A stretch of 64,000 bases of DNA from an uncultured Muribaculaceae bacterium. GTDB taxonomy: Bacteria > Bacteroidota > Bacteroidia > Bacteroidales > Muribaculaceae. Below the pieces are notes generated by a model, which saw only the letters and a program-made list of their open reading frames with translations, did not search any database and was not told the origin of the DNA. Positions within the stretch are counted from its first letter, which is position 1; every line of letters begins with the position of its first letter. This document shows positions 1 to 9,395 of the stretch, one piece after another. The position numbers and the translations under genes were made by a program. Where the stretch lies: NCBI GenBank assembly GCA_910579995.1, contig CAJTWH010000009.1, positions 44,693 through 108,692 on the forward strand. Reading direction: 5' to 3'.

Positions 1-1560
1 CTCAAGGTATGGCAAAGCCGTCTTATCCGTGTGGAAAACTGCAGCTGGGTAGAAGCCGGACAGCCTTACTCAAATGAGCAATACGGCACCAACCGCTATC
101 TAGTGGATGAGAATGGCAACCGCTTGATGGTGCGCAACAGTACATTTACCAACTATTCGACCGATCTGTTGCCTTACGGCACCGGTAGTGTCGTAGGTAT
201 CCTGAGCATGTATAGCGGCCAGTTCCAGCTTACTATGATCGATCAGGAAGGCTGTATCGGCTTCGATGGCGAGACACCTCCTCCCGGCGAGGTTGTAGAG
301 CCTGCCGGCGAAGGCACTCTCGAAAGCCCCTACAATGTAGCCAAGGCTCTTGAGGTGACTAAAGCCCTCAAAGACGGCGAGCAGATCGACAATGTGTACG
401 TTGAGGGTGTGATCTCGAGCATAACAGAGCTCAGCACAAGCTTCGGCAACGCTACCTACAGCATTGTTGACAAGGGCAGCTATGATACATTCGGCGTTTA
501 TCGCGGCATGTCGTTCGGCGGTGCCAAGTTTACTTCGGAAGACCAGCTCGAGGTCGGCGCTACAGTAGTGGTGAAAGGTTCGCTTGTCAACTACAAGGGC
601 AACACACCTCAGCTCGCTCAGGGCAATGAGCTTGTAAGCTACAACGGCCAGACAGGTGGCAGCACCACTCCCGGCGAGTCAGGCACACCTTCAGGCGACG
701 GCACCGAAGCCAGCCCCTACAATGCAGCCAAGGCTCTTGAAGTGGCCAAGGCTCTCGATGAGAACAGTCAGGTTGAAAATGTATATGTCACCGGTACTGT
801 AGCCGCTATCAGCGAGCTCAGCACAAGCTTCGGCAATGCTACATATACCATTTCCGACGGCGATGGCTCCGCTACATTCAGTATCTACCGCGGCTATGGC
901 CTCAACGGTGAGAAATTCACCTCGGAAGACCAGCTCAAGGTAGGCGCGAAAGTTGTAGTGAAAGGCACTATCGTCAACTTCAAGGGCAATACTCCCCAGA
1001 TGACTGCCGGCAGCCAGATTGTCAGCTATGACGGCGAGACTTCTGATGGTGGCGCCACTACTCCTTCTACCGGAAGTTTATATAGCTTCTTGTCGGAGAG
1101 CTTGACGGCAATGCCCTCAGACTGGACTATCGAGAATGTGACTCTCGGCACGGCTGAATATGTTTGGCAATGGAAAGTTTACCAAGGAAAAGGCTACCTC
1201 AACGGCAGTGCCTTTGTAAACAATACTGCAATAGCAACTGAGGCTTATGCTATATCTCCGGTGATTGACCTCAGCGGTGCTACCGGTTGCTCTCTGTCGT
1301 TTGATCACGCAGCCAAATTCCAGACCACATTGAAGCAGCTTTGTGGTGTGGTGGCTCGCGAGGAGGGCTCAAGCGAATGGAAGTCACTCACTATACCGAC
1401 ATGGCCCGGAACTGAGGCTTGGACATTTGTGAACTCGGGCAATGTAGACCTTTCCGTATTCGACGGCAAACGTATACAAGTGGCTTTCAAATATGGATCG
1501 AGCGCAGAAGGTGCAGATACATGGGAAATCAAAAACCTCGCCATTAATGGCAAGAAGTAA
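1..1560 (+). CDS. Secreted repeat protein (3' part; DUF5689 end, two OB-like modules, jelly-roll C-terminus)
   Basis: The reading frame is open from base 1, so the true start lies upstream of the window. The first ~85 visible residues match the end of the DUF5689-like domain in the next gene (compare VDENGNRLMVRN here with VDREGNTRIVRT there). Two copies of a ~110-residue module follow (nt 306-645 and 694-1038). Each starts SPYN.AKALEV and ends VVVKG..VN.KGNTPQ, which suggests an OB-like beta fold. The last ~160 residues look like a jelly-roll 'choice-of-anchor' domain. No catalytic motif is visible. The protein is probably exported or surface exposed, like its neighbour 12 bases downstream with which it likely forms an operon. 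The specific role is unknown. Confidence 0.8.
   Translation, partial: LKVWQSRLIRVENCSWVEAGQPYSNEQYGTNRYLVDENGNRLMVRNSTFTNYSTDLLPYGTGSVVGILSMYSGQFQLTMIDQEGCIGFDGETPPPGEVVEPAGEGTLESPYNVAKALEVTKALKDGEQIDNVYVEGVISSITELSTSFGNATYSIVDKGSYDTFGVYRGMSFGGAKFTSEDQLEVGATVVVKGSLVNYKGNTPQLAQGNELVSYNGQTGGSTTPGESGTPSGDGTEASPYNAAKALEVAKALDENSQVENVYVTGTVAAISELSTSFGNATYTISDGDGSATFSIYRGYGLNGEKFTSEDQLKVGAKVVVKGTIVNFKGNTPQMTAGSQIVSYDGETSDGGATTPSTGSLYSFLSESLTAMPSDWTIENVTLGTAEYVWQWKVYQGKGYLNGSAFVNNTAIATEAYAISPVIDLSGATGCSLSFDHAAKFQTTLKQLCGVVAREEGSSEWKSLTIPTWPGTEAWTFVNSGNVDLSVFDGKRIQVAFKYGSSAEGADTWEIKNLAINGKK
306..645 (+). repeat. OB-like module, copy 1
   Basis: This is the first of three closely similar coding modules of about 340 bp. 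The others lie at 694-1038 in the same gene and 3295-3636 in the next gene. Stretches such as STSFGNATY and KGNTPQ are shared at both protein and DNA level, which points to duplication rather than distant homology. Confidence 0.8.
694..1038 (+). repeat. OB-like module, copy 2
   Basis: This is the second copy of the module at 306-645, in the same gene, separated from it by a short Ser/Thr/Gly/Pro-rich linker. Confidence 0.8.
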
Positions 1561-1572
1561 TCGACTTTATTT

Positions 1573-4131
1573 ATGAAAAAGTTCATCAAATATATTCCGG
1601 GATTTGCCTTAGCGGCAGCCCTCAGCCTCGGGTTGAGTTCTTGTCAGGACGATGTAGACGCTCCGGCAGACATTGCACCGGTGGCCGGTATCGAGGCTAA
1701 CACTACAATCCTCGAGCTTAAAGAACGCTTCTGGAGCGATGCGAACAACTACGCAGAGACCATCGCCGACCCCGATGACGAGAATCACCGCTTTATCATC
1801 AAAGGCCGTGTGATATCGTCGGATAAGGAAGGCAATATCTTCAAGAGCATTGTTATCCAAGACGAGACAGCCGCGCTGGCGTTCTCTGTAGACTCTTATA
1901 ATCTTTATCTGAGCTACCGTCGCGGTCAGGAAGTGGTGATTGATGTCACCGGCATGACAATCGGCAAATATGCAGCCTTGCAGCAGATCGGCCACAAGTC
2001 ATGGTATGCCAACGGCAAGACCTGGCAGGTTAGCTTCATGGCTTACGAGATGTTCAAGGATAAGGTAGAGCTCAACGGTATGCCTGATCTTGCAGAGGTC
2101 GACACTATCGTGGCTAATACGTTCTCTGATATCCCGAGCGACGACGACGGCCTGCGCAAATATCAGAGCCAGCTCGTGAGATTCAAGAATGTATACTTCC
2201 AAGATGGCGGAGAGAAGAACTTCTCGGTATATCACACTACCCAGAACGCCGACCAGAACCGCACACTTGTTGACCGCGAGGGTAATACCCGTATTGTGCG
2301 CACGAGCGGCTATGCCACATGGTGCGAGAAGCCTCTTCCTGTAGGCAATATCGACCTCGTGGGTATCATGAGCTACTACAACGACGCTTGGCAGATCATG
2401 ATGCTCGACTATGAGGGCGTTATTCAGGTCGGCGATGTGCCCGGCACTAAGGAGAATCCGTATGATGTCCCCGGCGCTATCAAAGACATTAAGTCGGGCA
2501 TTGCAGCCAGTGGTTGGGTGAAAGGTTATATCGTAGGTGCGGTAGGTCCCGAGGTTGAGACCGTAAGCAGCAATACCGATATAGAATGGAAAGCTCCGAC
2601 CGTGCTCAACTCTACACTCGTTATCGCTCCCGACCCCGAGTGCAAGGAAATCAGCGAGTGCCTTGTAGTTCAGCTCCCGGCTGAGAGCGTGTTCCGTCAG
2701 GTTGGTAACCTTAAGGACAACCCCGACAACCTTGGCAAGGCTATCATGGTCAAGGGCGACTTTAAAGAGTTTATGGGTACTCCCGGCGTGACCGGCAATA
2801 CAGGTAAGGCTGATTCGTTCGAAATCGAAGGTGTATCGGTAGATACCGGTGAAGTGGCACCCGGCGAAGGCACACAGGCCAGCCCCTATAATGTGGCGCA
2901 GGTTATAGCCAAGGGCGACGCTGTAAACGAACCCGGCATGTGGGTATCGGGCTATATCGTAGGCTCTATACCGACAGGCGGTGCCTCGACAACACTTCCC
3001 TATACGGTATTTGGCCTTGACGGTGCAGCAGCCTCGAATATGGTGCTCGCCCCGACTCCCGATTGCGATGACTACAGCAAGTGTATCCCCGTGCAGCTTG
3101 CCAGCGGCACTGCTCCGCGAGCTGCTCTCAACCTCGTAGATAATCCCGGCAACCTCGGCGCGCTTGTCTCTGTGAAGGGCGACCTCATCAAATATTGCGG
3201 TGCTCCGGGCGTGAAGACCCTCACCGAGTATGCTATTCTGAGCAGCGGCAGCGATGTGCCTGTGACTCCTCCGGCAACCGGTGCTACTCCTTCGGGCGAC
3301 GGCTCGCAGGCTAATCCCTACAATGTAGCCAAGGCTCTTGAGGTGACATCGGCTATGGGTGCTGATGATACGAGTGCAGAGGTGTATGTGACCGGTGTGA
3401 TTTCTAAAATCAAAGAGGTAAGCACCAGCTACGGCAACGCTTCATATTATATCGTTGACGAGGGTTATACCACTGAATTCTATGTGTTCCAAGGCTGGTG
3501 GCTCAATGGCGAGAAATTCACCGACGCAAGCCAGATAGCCGTAGGTGCAAAGGTAGTAGTCAAAGGCAGCCTTGTAAACTATATGGGCAATACCCCTGAG
3601 ATGGCTAAGGGCAACCAGCTTGTCAGCTACGATGGAGCGACAACGCCCGACACTCCGGTCACCCCTCCCTCGGGCGGCGATGATACCGAGCCCGGCGTTC
3701 CCGGCGATGTAATCAATATCGATTTGGAATCTTTCAAGGGTGAATCAATCAGTACAAACGGATACTCTTTGATTTCACCTCTTACAGTTGACGGTTATAC
3801 TTTCACCACAGCTAAAGGTTCCGGTTCATCCACTCCGGCAGTGTATATGGTTAATGGTGAAACCACGGTTCGCCTTTATGCCAATAATACCTTCAATATT
3901 ACCGGTAGTGCTCCGATTGCCAAAGTTGTCTTTACAATCAATACAACACAGTGTGCGGTATTGGCAGCGTCTACCGGCAATGTCGGTGAACAGACTGCTG
4001 AAGATACTTTGGTTACATGGAACGGTAATACAACGGATGTAACGTTTACCGTAGGGGCTAAGTCGATAGCTGATACATCTAAGGCAGGTCAGTTCCGTAT
4101 CTCAAAGATTGAGATTTATCCGGCTAAATAA
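1573..4131 (+). CDS. Lipoprotein with DUF5689, two DUF6359-like modules and an OB-like module
   Basis: The 852-residue product begins with a lipoprotein signal peptide (MKKF..., lipobox LSSC, Cys24), so it is anchored in the outer or inner membrane. Residues ~40-285 resemble DUF5689. Two modules with the DUF6359 pattern (NPYDV...GYIVG...VQLPA...NLG..V.VKGD) cover ~292-430 and ~435-560. Residues ~575-688 are the OB-like module shared with the upstream gene, and the last ~140 residues form a separate beta-rich domain. Linkers are rich in Pro, Thr and Gly. No enzyme motif is seen; such proteins are usually annotated as hypothetical surface proteins of Bacteroidales. It follows the previous gene after 12 bases and ends before a strong terminator. 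Confidence 0.85.
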   Translation: MKKFIKYIPGFALAAALSLGLSSCQDDVDAPADIAPVAGIEANTTILELKERFWSDANNYAETIADPDDENHRFIIKGRVISSDKEGNIFKSIVIQDETAALAFSVDSYNLYLSYRRGQEVVIDVTGMTIGKYAALQQIGHKSWYANGKTWQVSFMAYEMFKDKVELNGMPDLAEVDTIVANTFSDIPSDDDGLRKYQSQLVRFKNVYFQDGGEKNFSVYHTTQNADQNRTLVDREGNTRIVRTSGYATWCEKPLPVGNIDLVGIMSYYNDAWQIMMLDYEGVIQVGDVPGTKENPYDVPGAIKDIKSGIAASGWVKGYIVGAVGPEVETVSSNTDIEWKAPTVLNSTLVIAPDPECKEISECLVVQLPAESVFRQVGNLKDNPDNLGKAIMVKGDFKEFMGTPGVTGNTGKADSFEIEGVSVDTGEVAPGEGTQASPYNVAQVIAKGDAVNEPGMWVSGYIVGSIPTGGASTTLPYTVFGLDGAAASNMVLAPTPDCDDYSKCIPVQLASGTAPRAALNLVDNPGNLGALVSVKGDLIKYCGAPGVKTLTEYAILSSGSDVPVTPPATGATPSGDGSQANPYNVAKALEVTSAMGADDTSAEVYVTGVISKIKEVSTSYGNASYYIVDEGYTTEFYVFQGWWLNGEKFTDASQIAVGAKVVVKGSLVNYMGNTPEMAKGNQLVSYDGATTPDTPVTPPSGGDDTEPGVPGDVINIDLESFKGESISTNGYSLISPLTVDGYTFTTAKGSGSSTPAVYMVNGETTVRLYANNTFNITGSAPIAKVVFTINTTQCAVLAASTGNVGEQTAEDTLVTWNGNTTDVTFTVGAKSIADTSKAGQFRISKIEIYPAK
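3295..3636 (+). repeat. OB-like module, copy 3
   Basis: This is the third copy of the module found twice in the preceding gene, here with STSYGNASY in place of STSFGNATY. Its presence in two adjacent genes shows module exchange or duplication between neighbours. Confidence 0.8.
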
Positions 4132-4151
4132 TATCTGACTTATTGATACAT

Positions 4152-4193
4152 CACACCCGGCATGACGACACGAGCATGTCGGGTGTGTTTTTT
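4152..4193 (+). terminator. Rho-independent terminator
   Basis: A 12-bp stem (cacacccggcat / atgtcgggtgtg, one G-U pair) is followed by six T. It ends the two-gene secreted-protein unit. It also shows that the hydrolase start must lie downstream at 4209, because the longer reading frame would begin inside this stem. Confidence 0.9.
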
Positions 4194-4208
4194 ATAAATC
4201 GAAAATAT

Positions 4209-5141
4209 ATGAAAAGATCTTTTATGTTGGCGGCCTTTGTGCTTGCTGTGGTGTCGGTATTCGGCGTGAATCCGACAACTGTACGTTATGCCACAATCGA
4301 CGGGCGCGATATGATGATGGATGTATATCTGCCGGCCGATACCGCGACTGCCCGCGAGGCTGTGATATTCGCCTTCGGCGGTGCATTTATAGGCGGTGAG
4401 CGCAACAATGCCGAGTATTTAGAGTATTTCAACTTCTTGGCCGACAACGGCGTCGTGGCCATCTCGATAGACTATCGGCCCACGCTGAAGAAAAATCCGC
4501 AGTTGCTGGGCAGCGCCGAGGGTATAGCCGAGGCGTTCAACAATGCTGTGGCCGACGCCGTGTCAGATTTTCTCACGGCTACAAGCTATGTTTATTTCAA
4601 TGCTGAAGACTACGGCATAGACCATAACAAGATATTTGCGAGCGGCTCGAGTGCAGGCGCTATCACGGCGTTGCAGGCCGAATATGCGTTGTGCAACGGA
4701 GTACGGCCGCCGGTCTTGCCGGAGACGTTCAACTATGCCGGTGTGATGAGTTTTGCCGGCGCTATCTTTACCCGCGGCCCCCTGACTTGGACTGTGGCTC
4801 CGTGTCCCATGCAGCTCTACCATGGCGACAACGACCATAATGTGCCATACGGAACACTCTCGTGGGGTCCGATCAATTTCTGTGGGTCAGCGTCGATAGC
4901 CTCGACATTGGATGAGGCAAAGGTTCCCTGCGAATTCTTTACCTTTGCCGGAGTTGACCACCGCGTGGCCCATTCGCCCATGCACGACAATCTCTACGAC
5001 ATCCTCGGCTTTATAAAGCGGGTAGGCGCCGGCAAAGAGCGCCTCAGTATAAAAGCCATGGAAAGCCTTCCCGGCGCCCCCGTGACCCATCCCACCAAGA
5101 TAACGATAGAAGACATCATCAAGGCAAATCTGAATCTGTGA
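4209..5141 (+). CDS. Secreted alpha/beta-hydrolase (carboxylesterase/lipase-like)
   Basis: The start is ATG 4209, giving 310 residues with a signal peptide (MKRSFMLAAFVLAVVSVFG). The alternative upstream start lies in a terminator. The fold is recognisable from FAFGGAFIGG, an oxyanion-hole-like HGG variant with Phe in place of His, the nucleophile elbow GSSAG (~residue 155) and a likely acid/His pair in HGDNDHNVP and GVDHRVAH. This fits the esterase/acetyl-esterase group acting on small ester substrates in the periplasm; the natural substrate cannot be read from sequence. It stands alone between two terminators, so it is probably transcribed by itself. Confidence 0.85.
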   Translation: MKRSFMLAAFVLAVVSVFGVNPTTVRYATIDGRDMMMDVYLPADTATAREAVIFAFGGAFIGGERNNAEYLEYFNFLADNGVVAISIDYRPTLKKNPQLLGSAEGIAEAFNNAVADAVSDFLTATSYVYFNAEDYGIDHNKIFASGSSAGAITALQAEYALCNGVRPPVLPETFNYAGVMSFAGAIFTRGPLTWTVAPCPMQLYHGDNDHNVPYGTLSWGPINFCGSASIASTLDEAKVPCEFFTFAGVDHRVAHSPMHDNLYDILGFIKRVGAGKERLSIKAMESLPGAPVTHPTKITIEDIIKANLNL

Positions 5142-5163
5142 CAGCCTGCGCTGTATCAAGCAC

Positions 5164-5210
5164 CACCCCCGGCAATCTGCGACTATGCGGCAGAATTGCC
5201 GGGGGTGTTT
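5164..5210 (+). terminator. Rho-independent terminator
   Basis: A long stem built from caccccc-ggcaat-ctgc and gcag-attgcc-gggggtg with one bulged A is followed by TTTC. It separates the hydrolase gene from the MoxR cluster. Confidence 0.85.
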
Positions 5211-5256
5211 CAAAATAAAGACTTCTCGAAAATGGACGGAATGGACAGGGTAGAAA

Positions 5257-5288
5257 TTTGGAAATACGGGATAAGATGACGAACTTTG
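5257..5288 (+). promoter_or_regulatory. Bacteroidota-type promoter for the MoxR cluster
   Basis: A -33 box TTTG (5257-5260) is followed after 20 bases by GAACTTTG (5281-5288), one base away from the TAnnTTTG consensus. Transcription would begin about 40 bases before ATG 5337. Confidence 0.55.
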
Positions 5289-5336
5289 CGATATGCTAAA
5301 TGGAGAAGTAAACAAAAAAGGAGTACGGCTGAAAAT

Positions 5337-6407
5337 ATGATATGCACACTAACTACCCGACAGCTCTACCGGGCTTTTGAATTGACTCCGGCAGAGCAGA
5401 ATATATTGCTTGTAGGAAAGCATGGAATTGGCAAATCACAGATAGTGAATGATTATTTTACAGCGCAAGGATTGCGGGTTGTACCTCTGTTTCTTGGGCA
5501 GATGAGCGATCCGGGCGACCTTATCGGTCTGCCTCGTATCAACGACAGGAGCGGTGTGACCGAGTTTATACCGCCATACTGGTTTCCGGTAGATGGCAAG
5601 CCTATCGTACTCTTTCTTGACGAGCTCAACCGAGCCCGGCCTGAAATGCTGCAGTCGGTGATGGACCTTGTGCTCAACCGTAAACTTGCCGGGCGAGAAT
5701 TGCCGCAAGGGAGCCGTATAGTGTCGGCCGTGAACGGAGGAGAAGAATATCAGGTAGGAGAGCTTGACCCTGCGTTGGTCTCGCGCTTCAATGTGTATGA
5801 ATTCCGTCCGAGCGTAGACGACTGGCTGCAATGGGCCGGACGCAACCGGCTTGATGACCGGGTGCTGCGCTATATCGAGTCAAATCCGCAGCTGCTCGAC
5901 GGAAGCCCAGAGGCAGAAGCGGACAGTCTTGACCGCTTTCCCGACCGAAGGGCATGGCACAGGGTGGCAGTGATGATGAAAAATATAGAACGCCCCGACC
6001 CCGATACTTTAAAAATAGTGTCGGGAGTGATAGGCATGAAAGCCGCACAGCGTTTTTTCAGCTCCTTGTCGGCAAAAGTCAAGGTTAGCGGGCGGGATGT
6101 ACTGCTCAAGTTTGACAAGGTGGTTAAGAATTTGAAAACCTTAGACCTGCCGGGGCTTGCCGATCTCAACGAAAGTGTCTTCCGGGCCATCGAACTTCAT
6201 GACTTCGGGAAATATGATGAGAATGATGTGGCCACCAATCTCGAAAATTATCTCCGATGGCTCGACATCAACGACAAGCGCGAACCCCTCGCTCATCTTA
6301 TCAACATCTTTATCAGTAACTCGTATCCGCAGGCAAATGAGTTTGTCATTACAGCCAAGCCCGGTCTGTACCGCCTTTTCACATCTTTTGTAAAGAGCAT
6401 AAGATGA
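5337..6407 (+). CDS. MoxR-family AAA+ ATPase
   Basis: The start is ATG 5337 (356 residues). The longer frame from 5286 begins too close to the promoter, and GGAG lies 13 bases before this ATG. Walker A is GKHGIGKS (residues 27-34), Walker B is VLFLDELNRA, and PEMLQSVMDL plus the sensor-like SAVNGG follow as in MoxR/RavA-like ATPases. These enzymes use ATP hydrolysis to remodel or insert cofactors into partner proteins that carry vWA domains. The next gene encodes such a partner and overlaps by four bases (ATGA), which argues for coupled translation and a complex. The actual client is unknown. Confidence 0.9.
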   Translation: MICTLTTRQLYRAFELTPAEQNILLVGKHGIGKSQIVNDYFTAQGLRVVPLFLGQMSDPGDLIGLPRINDRSGVTEFIPPYWFPVDGKPIVLFLDELNRARPEMLQSVMDLVLNRKLAGRELPQGSRIVSAVNGGEEYQVGELDPALVSRFNVYEFRPSVDDWLQWAGRNRLDDRVLRYIESNPQLLDGSPEAEADSLDRFPDRRAWHRVAVMMKNIERPDPDTLKIVSGVIGMKAAQRFFSSLSAKVKVSGRDVLLKFDKVVKNLKTLDLPGLADLNESVFRAIELHDFGKYDENDVATNLENYLRWLDINDKREPLAHLINIFISNSYPQANEFVITAKPGLYRLFTSFVKSIR

Positions 6408-7735
6408 GCAGGCCCGAAATGGATTTCGAAAGCTATTATCGCGGGCTGATGGAATCATGGTTTCTGTCAGAACCGCTGCTGTTTGATGTAATGTGCGCCC
6501 ATAGCCTTGTGCGGAATGAGCGTATGACGTGCAATCTCCGCATAGGAGAGCAACGCTTGGAGTATAACCCGCTGCGTCTTGGCGGCAAAAGTGGCAGCGA
6601 ACTTGAAACGCTTGTAGAGATAGAGGCAGTGCGTGTGCTTCTGAAACACCCCTATCAACGCCGGCCGCTCAACGCGAGGCTCGACGCCATGCTTATAGCC
6701 AGCGACCTTACTATCTCCGAGCATTATCACAAGCGCAGCAAAAGCATGTATACTCGCGATAGCTGGCGTCGACCGTCGGCATTCAACATTCCTCCACGGC
6801 TTTCGTATGAGGAATATTATGCGCTTGTCTGCGAGGTCCTTGCTTCCATGACCGCCGATGAGCAGATGTTGGAACCCGATATGCCCGAAGGCGGAGACAA
6901 GCAATGGAAGCGCTATCAGGACTATACACCCAAAGAATCACAGACAGAGGGCGAAGGCGATGAGATGATACCCTTTGGCATTGACGGAAACCGGAGCATA
7001 CCGGGCAGCGGCTTGGAAGAAATGCCCTCGGCCGACAACGCGGAGGAGCTTGCCGGAGCTGCCGATAAGGCGGCCTTGTGGAATGCCGACCCCTTGATGT
7101 CGGAGCGGATAGATGATATGGTAGACCGTGCGGAGCAGGCTACTGCCACAGGGTCGGTAAAGGGCTCGGTGATGGTGCTTATAAAGCAGGCACGCGAGAT
7201 TCCGCTCAACGTAGGTGCTCATCTGAGCCGCTTCCGCACTTCAGTTATTTCTACCTCGCGTACTCTTACGCGCATGCGTCCGAGCCGCCGATATGGCTTT
7301 GCGCAGATGGGCGTGCGCCATCCATATTCAACGAGAATATTGGTCGGAATCGACACGAGTGCCTCTGTGCCGATGGGCGCCCTCCGGCAGTTTTTAGGAG
7401 TAATCAACCACTTTTTCAAACAGGGAGTTGAGCAGATTGATGTGCTTGCTTTCGATGCCGACCTGCAATTGCCGGTGCAGACAATGCGTCAGGCGGCGAA
7501 GAGCATAAAGCTCTCCGGCCGCGGCTCTACTCATTTCCAGCCGATTATCGACTATTATTGCGCGAGCGACTACGACGGGCTGATAGTATTTACCGACGGC
7601 GAGGCTTCCGACCCCATAGTGCCGGAAGGTAAAAAGGTACTGTGGGTGCTGAGCTCTAAATGGGATTATCAGCGCTTCCGTCTTGAACCGAAATTATATA
7701 TACCGACTCTACCTCACAATGCAAACCGAGATTGA
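6404..7735 (+). CDS. vWA-domain protein with degenerate DUF2201-type metallopeptidase half
   Basis: The product has 443 residues. The N-terminal ~150 residues have the layout of the DUF2201 putative metallopeptidase domain, but the expected HEXXH is IEAVR, just before LLKHP, so both zinc His are lost. A polar linker rich in Glu, Asp and Ser follows. The C-terminal ~150 residues form a vWA-like domain with a MIDAS signature: DTSAS, a Thr in GRGSTHF, and FTDGEAS. It probably binds a metal-dependent ligand and is the partner of the MoxR ATPase upstream. Its gene overlaps both neighbours, so the three genes are co-translated. Catalysis by the N-terminal half looks unlikely. Confidence 0.85.
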   Translation: MSRPEMDFESYYRGLMESWFLSEPLLFDVMCAHSLVRNERMTCNLRIGEQRLEYNPLRLGGKSGSELETLVEIEAVRVLLKHPYQRRPLNARLDAMLIASDLTISEHYHKRSKSMYTRDSWRRPSAFNIPPRLSYEEYYALVCEVLASMTADEQMLEPDMPEGGDKQWKRYQDYTPKESQTEGEGDEMIPFGIDGNRSIPGSGLEEMPSADNAEELAGAADKAALWNADPLMSERIDDMVDRAEQATATGSVKGSVMVLIKQAREIPLNVGAHLSRFRTSVISTSRTLTRMRPSRRYGFAQMGVRHPYSTRILVGIDTSASVPMGALRQFLGVINHFFKQGVEQIDVLAFDADLQLPVQTMRQAAKSIKLSGRGSTHFQPIIDYYCASDYDGLIVFTDGEASDPIVPEGKKVLWVLSSKWDYQRFRLEPKLYIPTLPHNANRD

Positions 7736-9287
7736 AGAAAAAGAAATCAGAGCGCGCCTTGACAGCGCATTGGCCGCTATATTGACCGAGGCTCTGCCGG
7801 GCACGGTGCTAAGCGAATATCAACTGCTTAAGGAAACAGGCGATGAACTCTATAATGCGGTTCACCGTCGATTCTATAATATGGCAGACAGTGAAGAAGA
7901 TGAAGAAGATGATGACGACATGTCATGGCTCGATGACTTTGACGATGGCGAAATGCCGGCACCCAAGTCGACCGGAATGGAGCGGCTGCCCTACGGACTT
8001 CTTGCCTCGGCGCAAGAACTTGGCTATAAGCTCAACTCAGGAGGAGGAGTGATAGAATGTGAACTCTCGTCGACACTTACCCTGCGGATATGCCTTGTGC
8101 CGCCGGGACAATATAAAGACATCTCTTACCGCCTCAATTTCTGTCAGGGAGGAATCACGGCATATTCAGCTCTGAGATATGTAAGCAATGCGCTTACGGG
8201 GGAGTGGCTTAGGATACTTGTCGCAACTGCAGCCAAGCATGGCCGGCGGCTGCATGACGAGCTCGACGAAAAAGTCAGCGAAATGCTTGTCGCACGGCAA
8301 GAGCGCAGAATATTCGAGACGGCGCTGCCTCACTTCGTTAAGGTCTTCGGGAAAAAGAATGAATTTCAATGTAAAGTGGATTTTACCGATACCGAATTCG
8401 ACGCCGACGCCGTGCTTCACGTAAAACTGTCGCACAACAAACGGGTGTCGTTTCCCATCTCGATGGACGGTTTCTCGGAAGAGTTGGGGATAATAATGCC
8501 TGTGGTGTCGGAGCTCCGCCGGATACAGCATGATCTGACGTCGGAATTCTCGGTAGAATCAATCACTGCGATATGCGACAGAATAGACCGCATAGAATCG
8601 CAACGACCTGTTTCGGCTGCCTCGAACGCACTCACGGCCGCTACGTCGTATGTGTCGCTTGGATCGGCTGAAAAAGCCACTTTGCCGATAGCGCTCAAAC
8701 GGTCGGTGATGGCTGAGCTGACAGGACGTGAAATCCGTTATGCCCTTGATGGAGATGAGCTCAGGTTCGATTTTGCAGGATTTGAGGTGTCGCTGAGATT
8801 TGACGATAAACAGCGCGCGATAGAGGTGCGCATAGAATTTCACAATTCCTATTACGAATTGACCCGTACATACAGTATACCGCCGTCGCAATGTGTGGAT
8901 AAGGCGTTTGTGCGCTTCGTGAGAAAATTTTTAGACGGAGCAGAGGAGCTGGCCGTTAAGCTCGACAGTTTGCTCGAAATTGAATATAACAGCAAAAGGG
9001 CTTACTATCAGTTCTGCAACAATGTGCGTGCTACAGTCGACGCGGAAGTCCTCGGGTGTGATTTTAACCATATATTAATAGTTGAGAATCCGCCACGTTG
9101 CGTAGGGTTTCTACATCTCGAACTTGATAAAGACCGCTATCTCACACTGAGATTGATACCATCGACATATAAAAAAAGGATAAAGGCCGCGGTAGAGGTT
9201 TGCTCCCGTGTGAGCAGGCTTAGAAAAGAAGCCGGCATAGCCTTCCATTACCGCACATATCCGCAGTATATGAAATGGACTGATTGA
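7719..9287 (+). CDS. Unassigned protein of the MoxR-vWA cluster
   Basis: The start is ATG 7719, inside the last 17 bases of the vWA gene; this gives 522 residues. I do not recognise the family. A very acidic stretch rich in Glu and Asp lies at about residues 55-80 (EEDEEDDDD). The rest alternates beta-rich and helical parts with no Walker, zinc or transmembrane pattern, and two stretches (around residues 110-190 and 340-410) look like repeated cytosolic beta domains. There is no signal peptide, so it is probably cytoplasmic. Position and overlap suggest it is a third component of the ATPase-vWA complex, as adaptor or client. Confidence 0.75.
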   Translation: MQTEIEEKEIRARLDSALAAILTEALPGTVLSEYQLLKETGDELYNAVHRRFYNMADSEEDEEDDDDMSWLDDFDDGEMPAPKSTGMERLPYGLLASAQELGYKLNSGGGVIECELSSTLTLRICLVPPGQYKDISYRLNFCQGGITAYSALRYVSNALTGEWLRILVATAAKHGRRLHDELDEKVSEMLVARQERRIFETALPHFVKVFGKKNEFQCKVDFTDTEFDADAVLHVKLSHNKRVSFPISMDGFSEELGIIMPVVSELRRIQHDLTSEFSVESITAICDRIDRIESQRPVSAASNALTAATSYVSLGSAEKATLPIALKRSVMAELTGREIRYALDGDELRFDFAGFEVSLRFDDKQRAIEVRIEFHNSYYELTRTYSIPPSQCVDKAFVRFVRKFLDGAEELAVKLDSLLEIEYNSKRAYYQFCNNVRATVDAEVLGCDFNHILIVENPPRCVGFLHLELDKDRYLTLRLIPSTYKKRIKAAVEVCSRVSRLRKEAGIAFHYRTYPQYMKWTD

Positions 9288-9395
9288 GTGCTGCCGGGCA
9301 TAACCTCGTGTTGAAATTACAAAAAAATAAATAGGCCCGGGGGAGAAAAAAACGCAGATTGGCGTTATATATGTATACAGACAACAGAAACAGGT

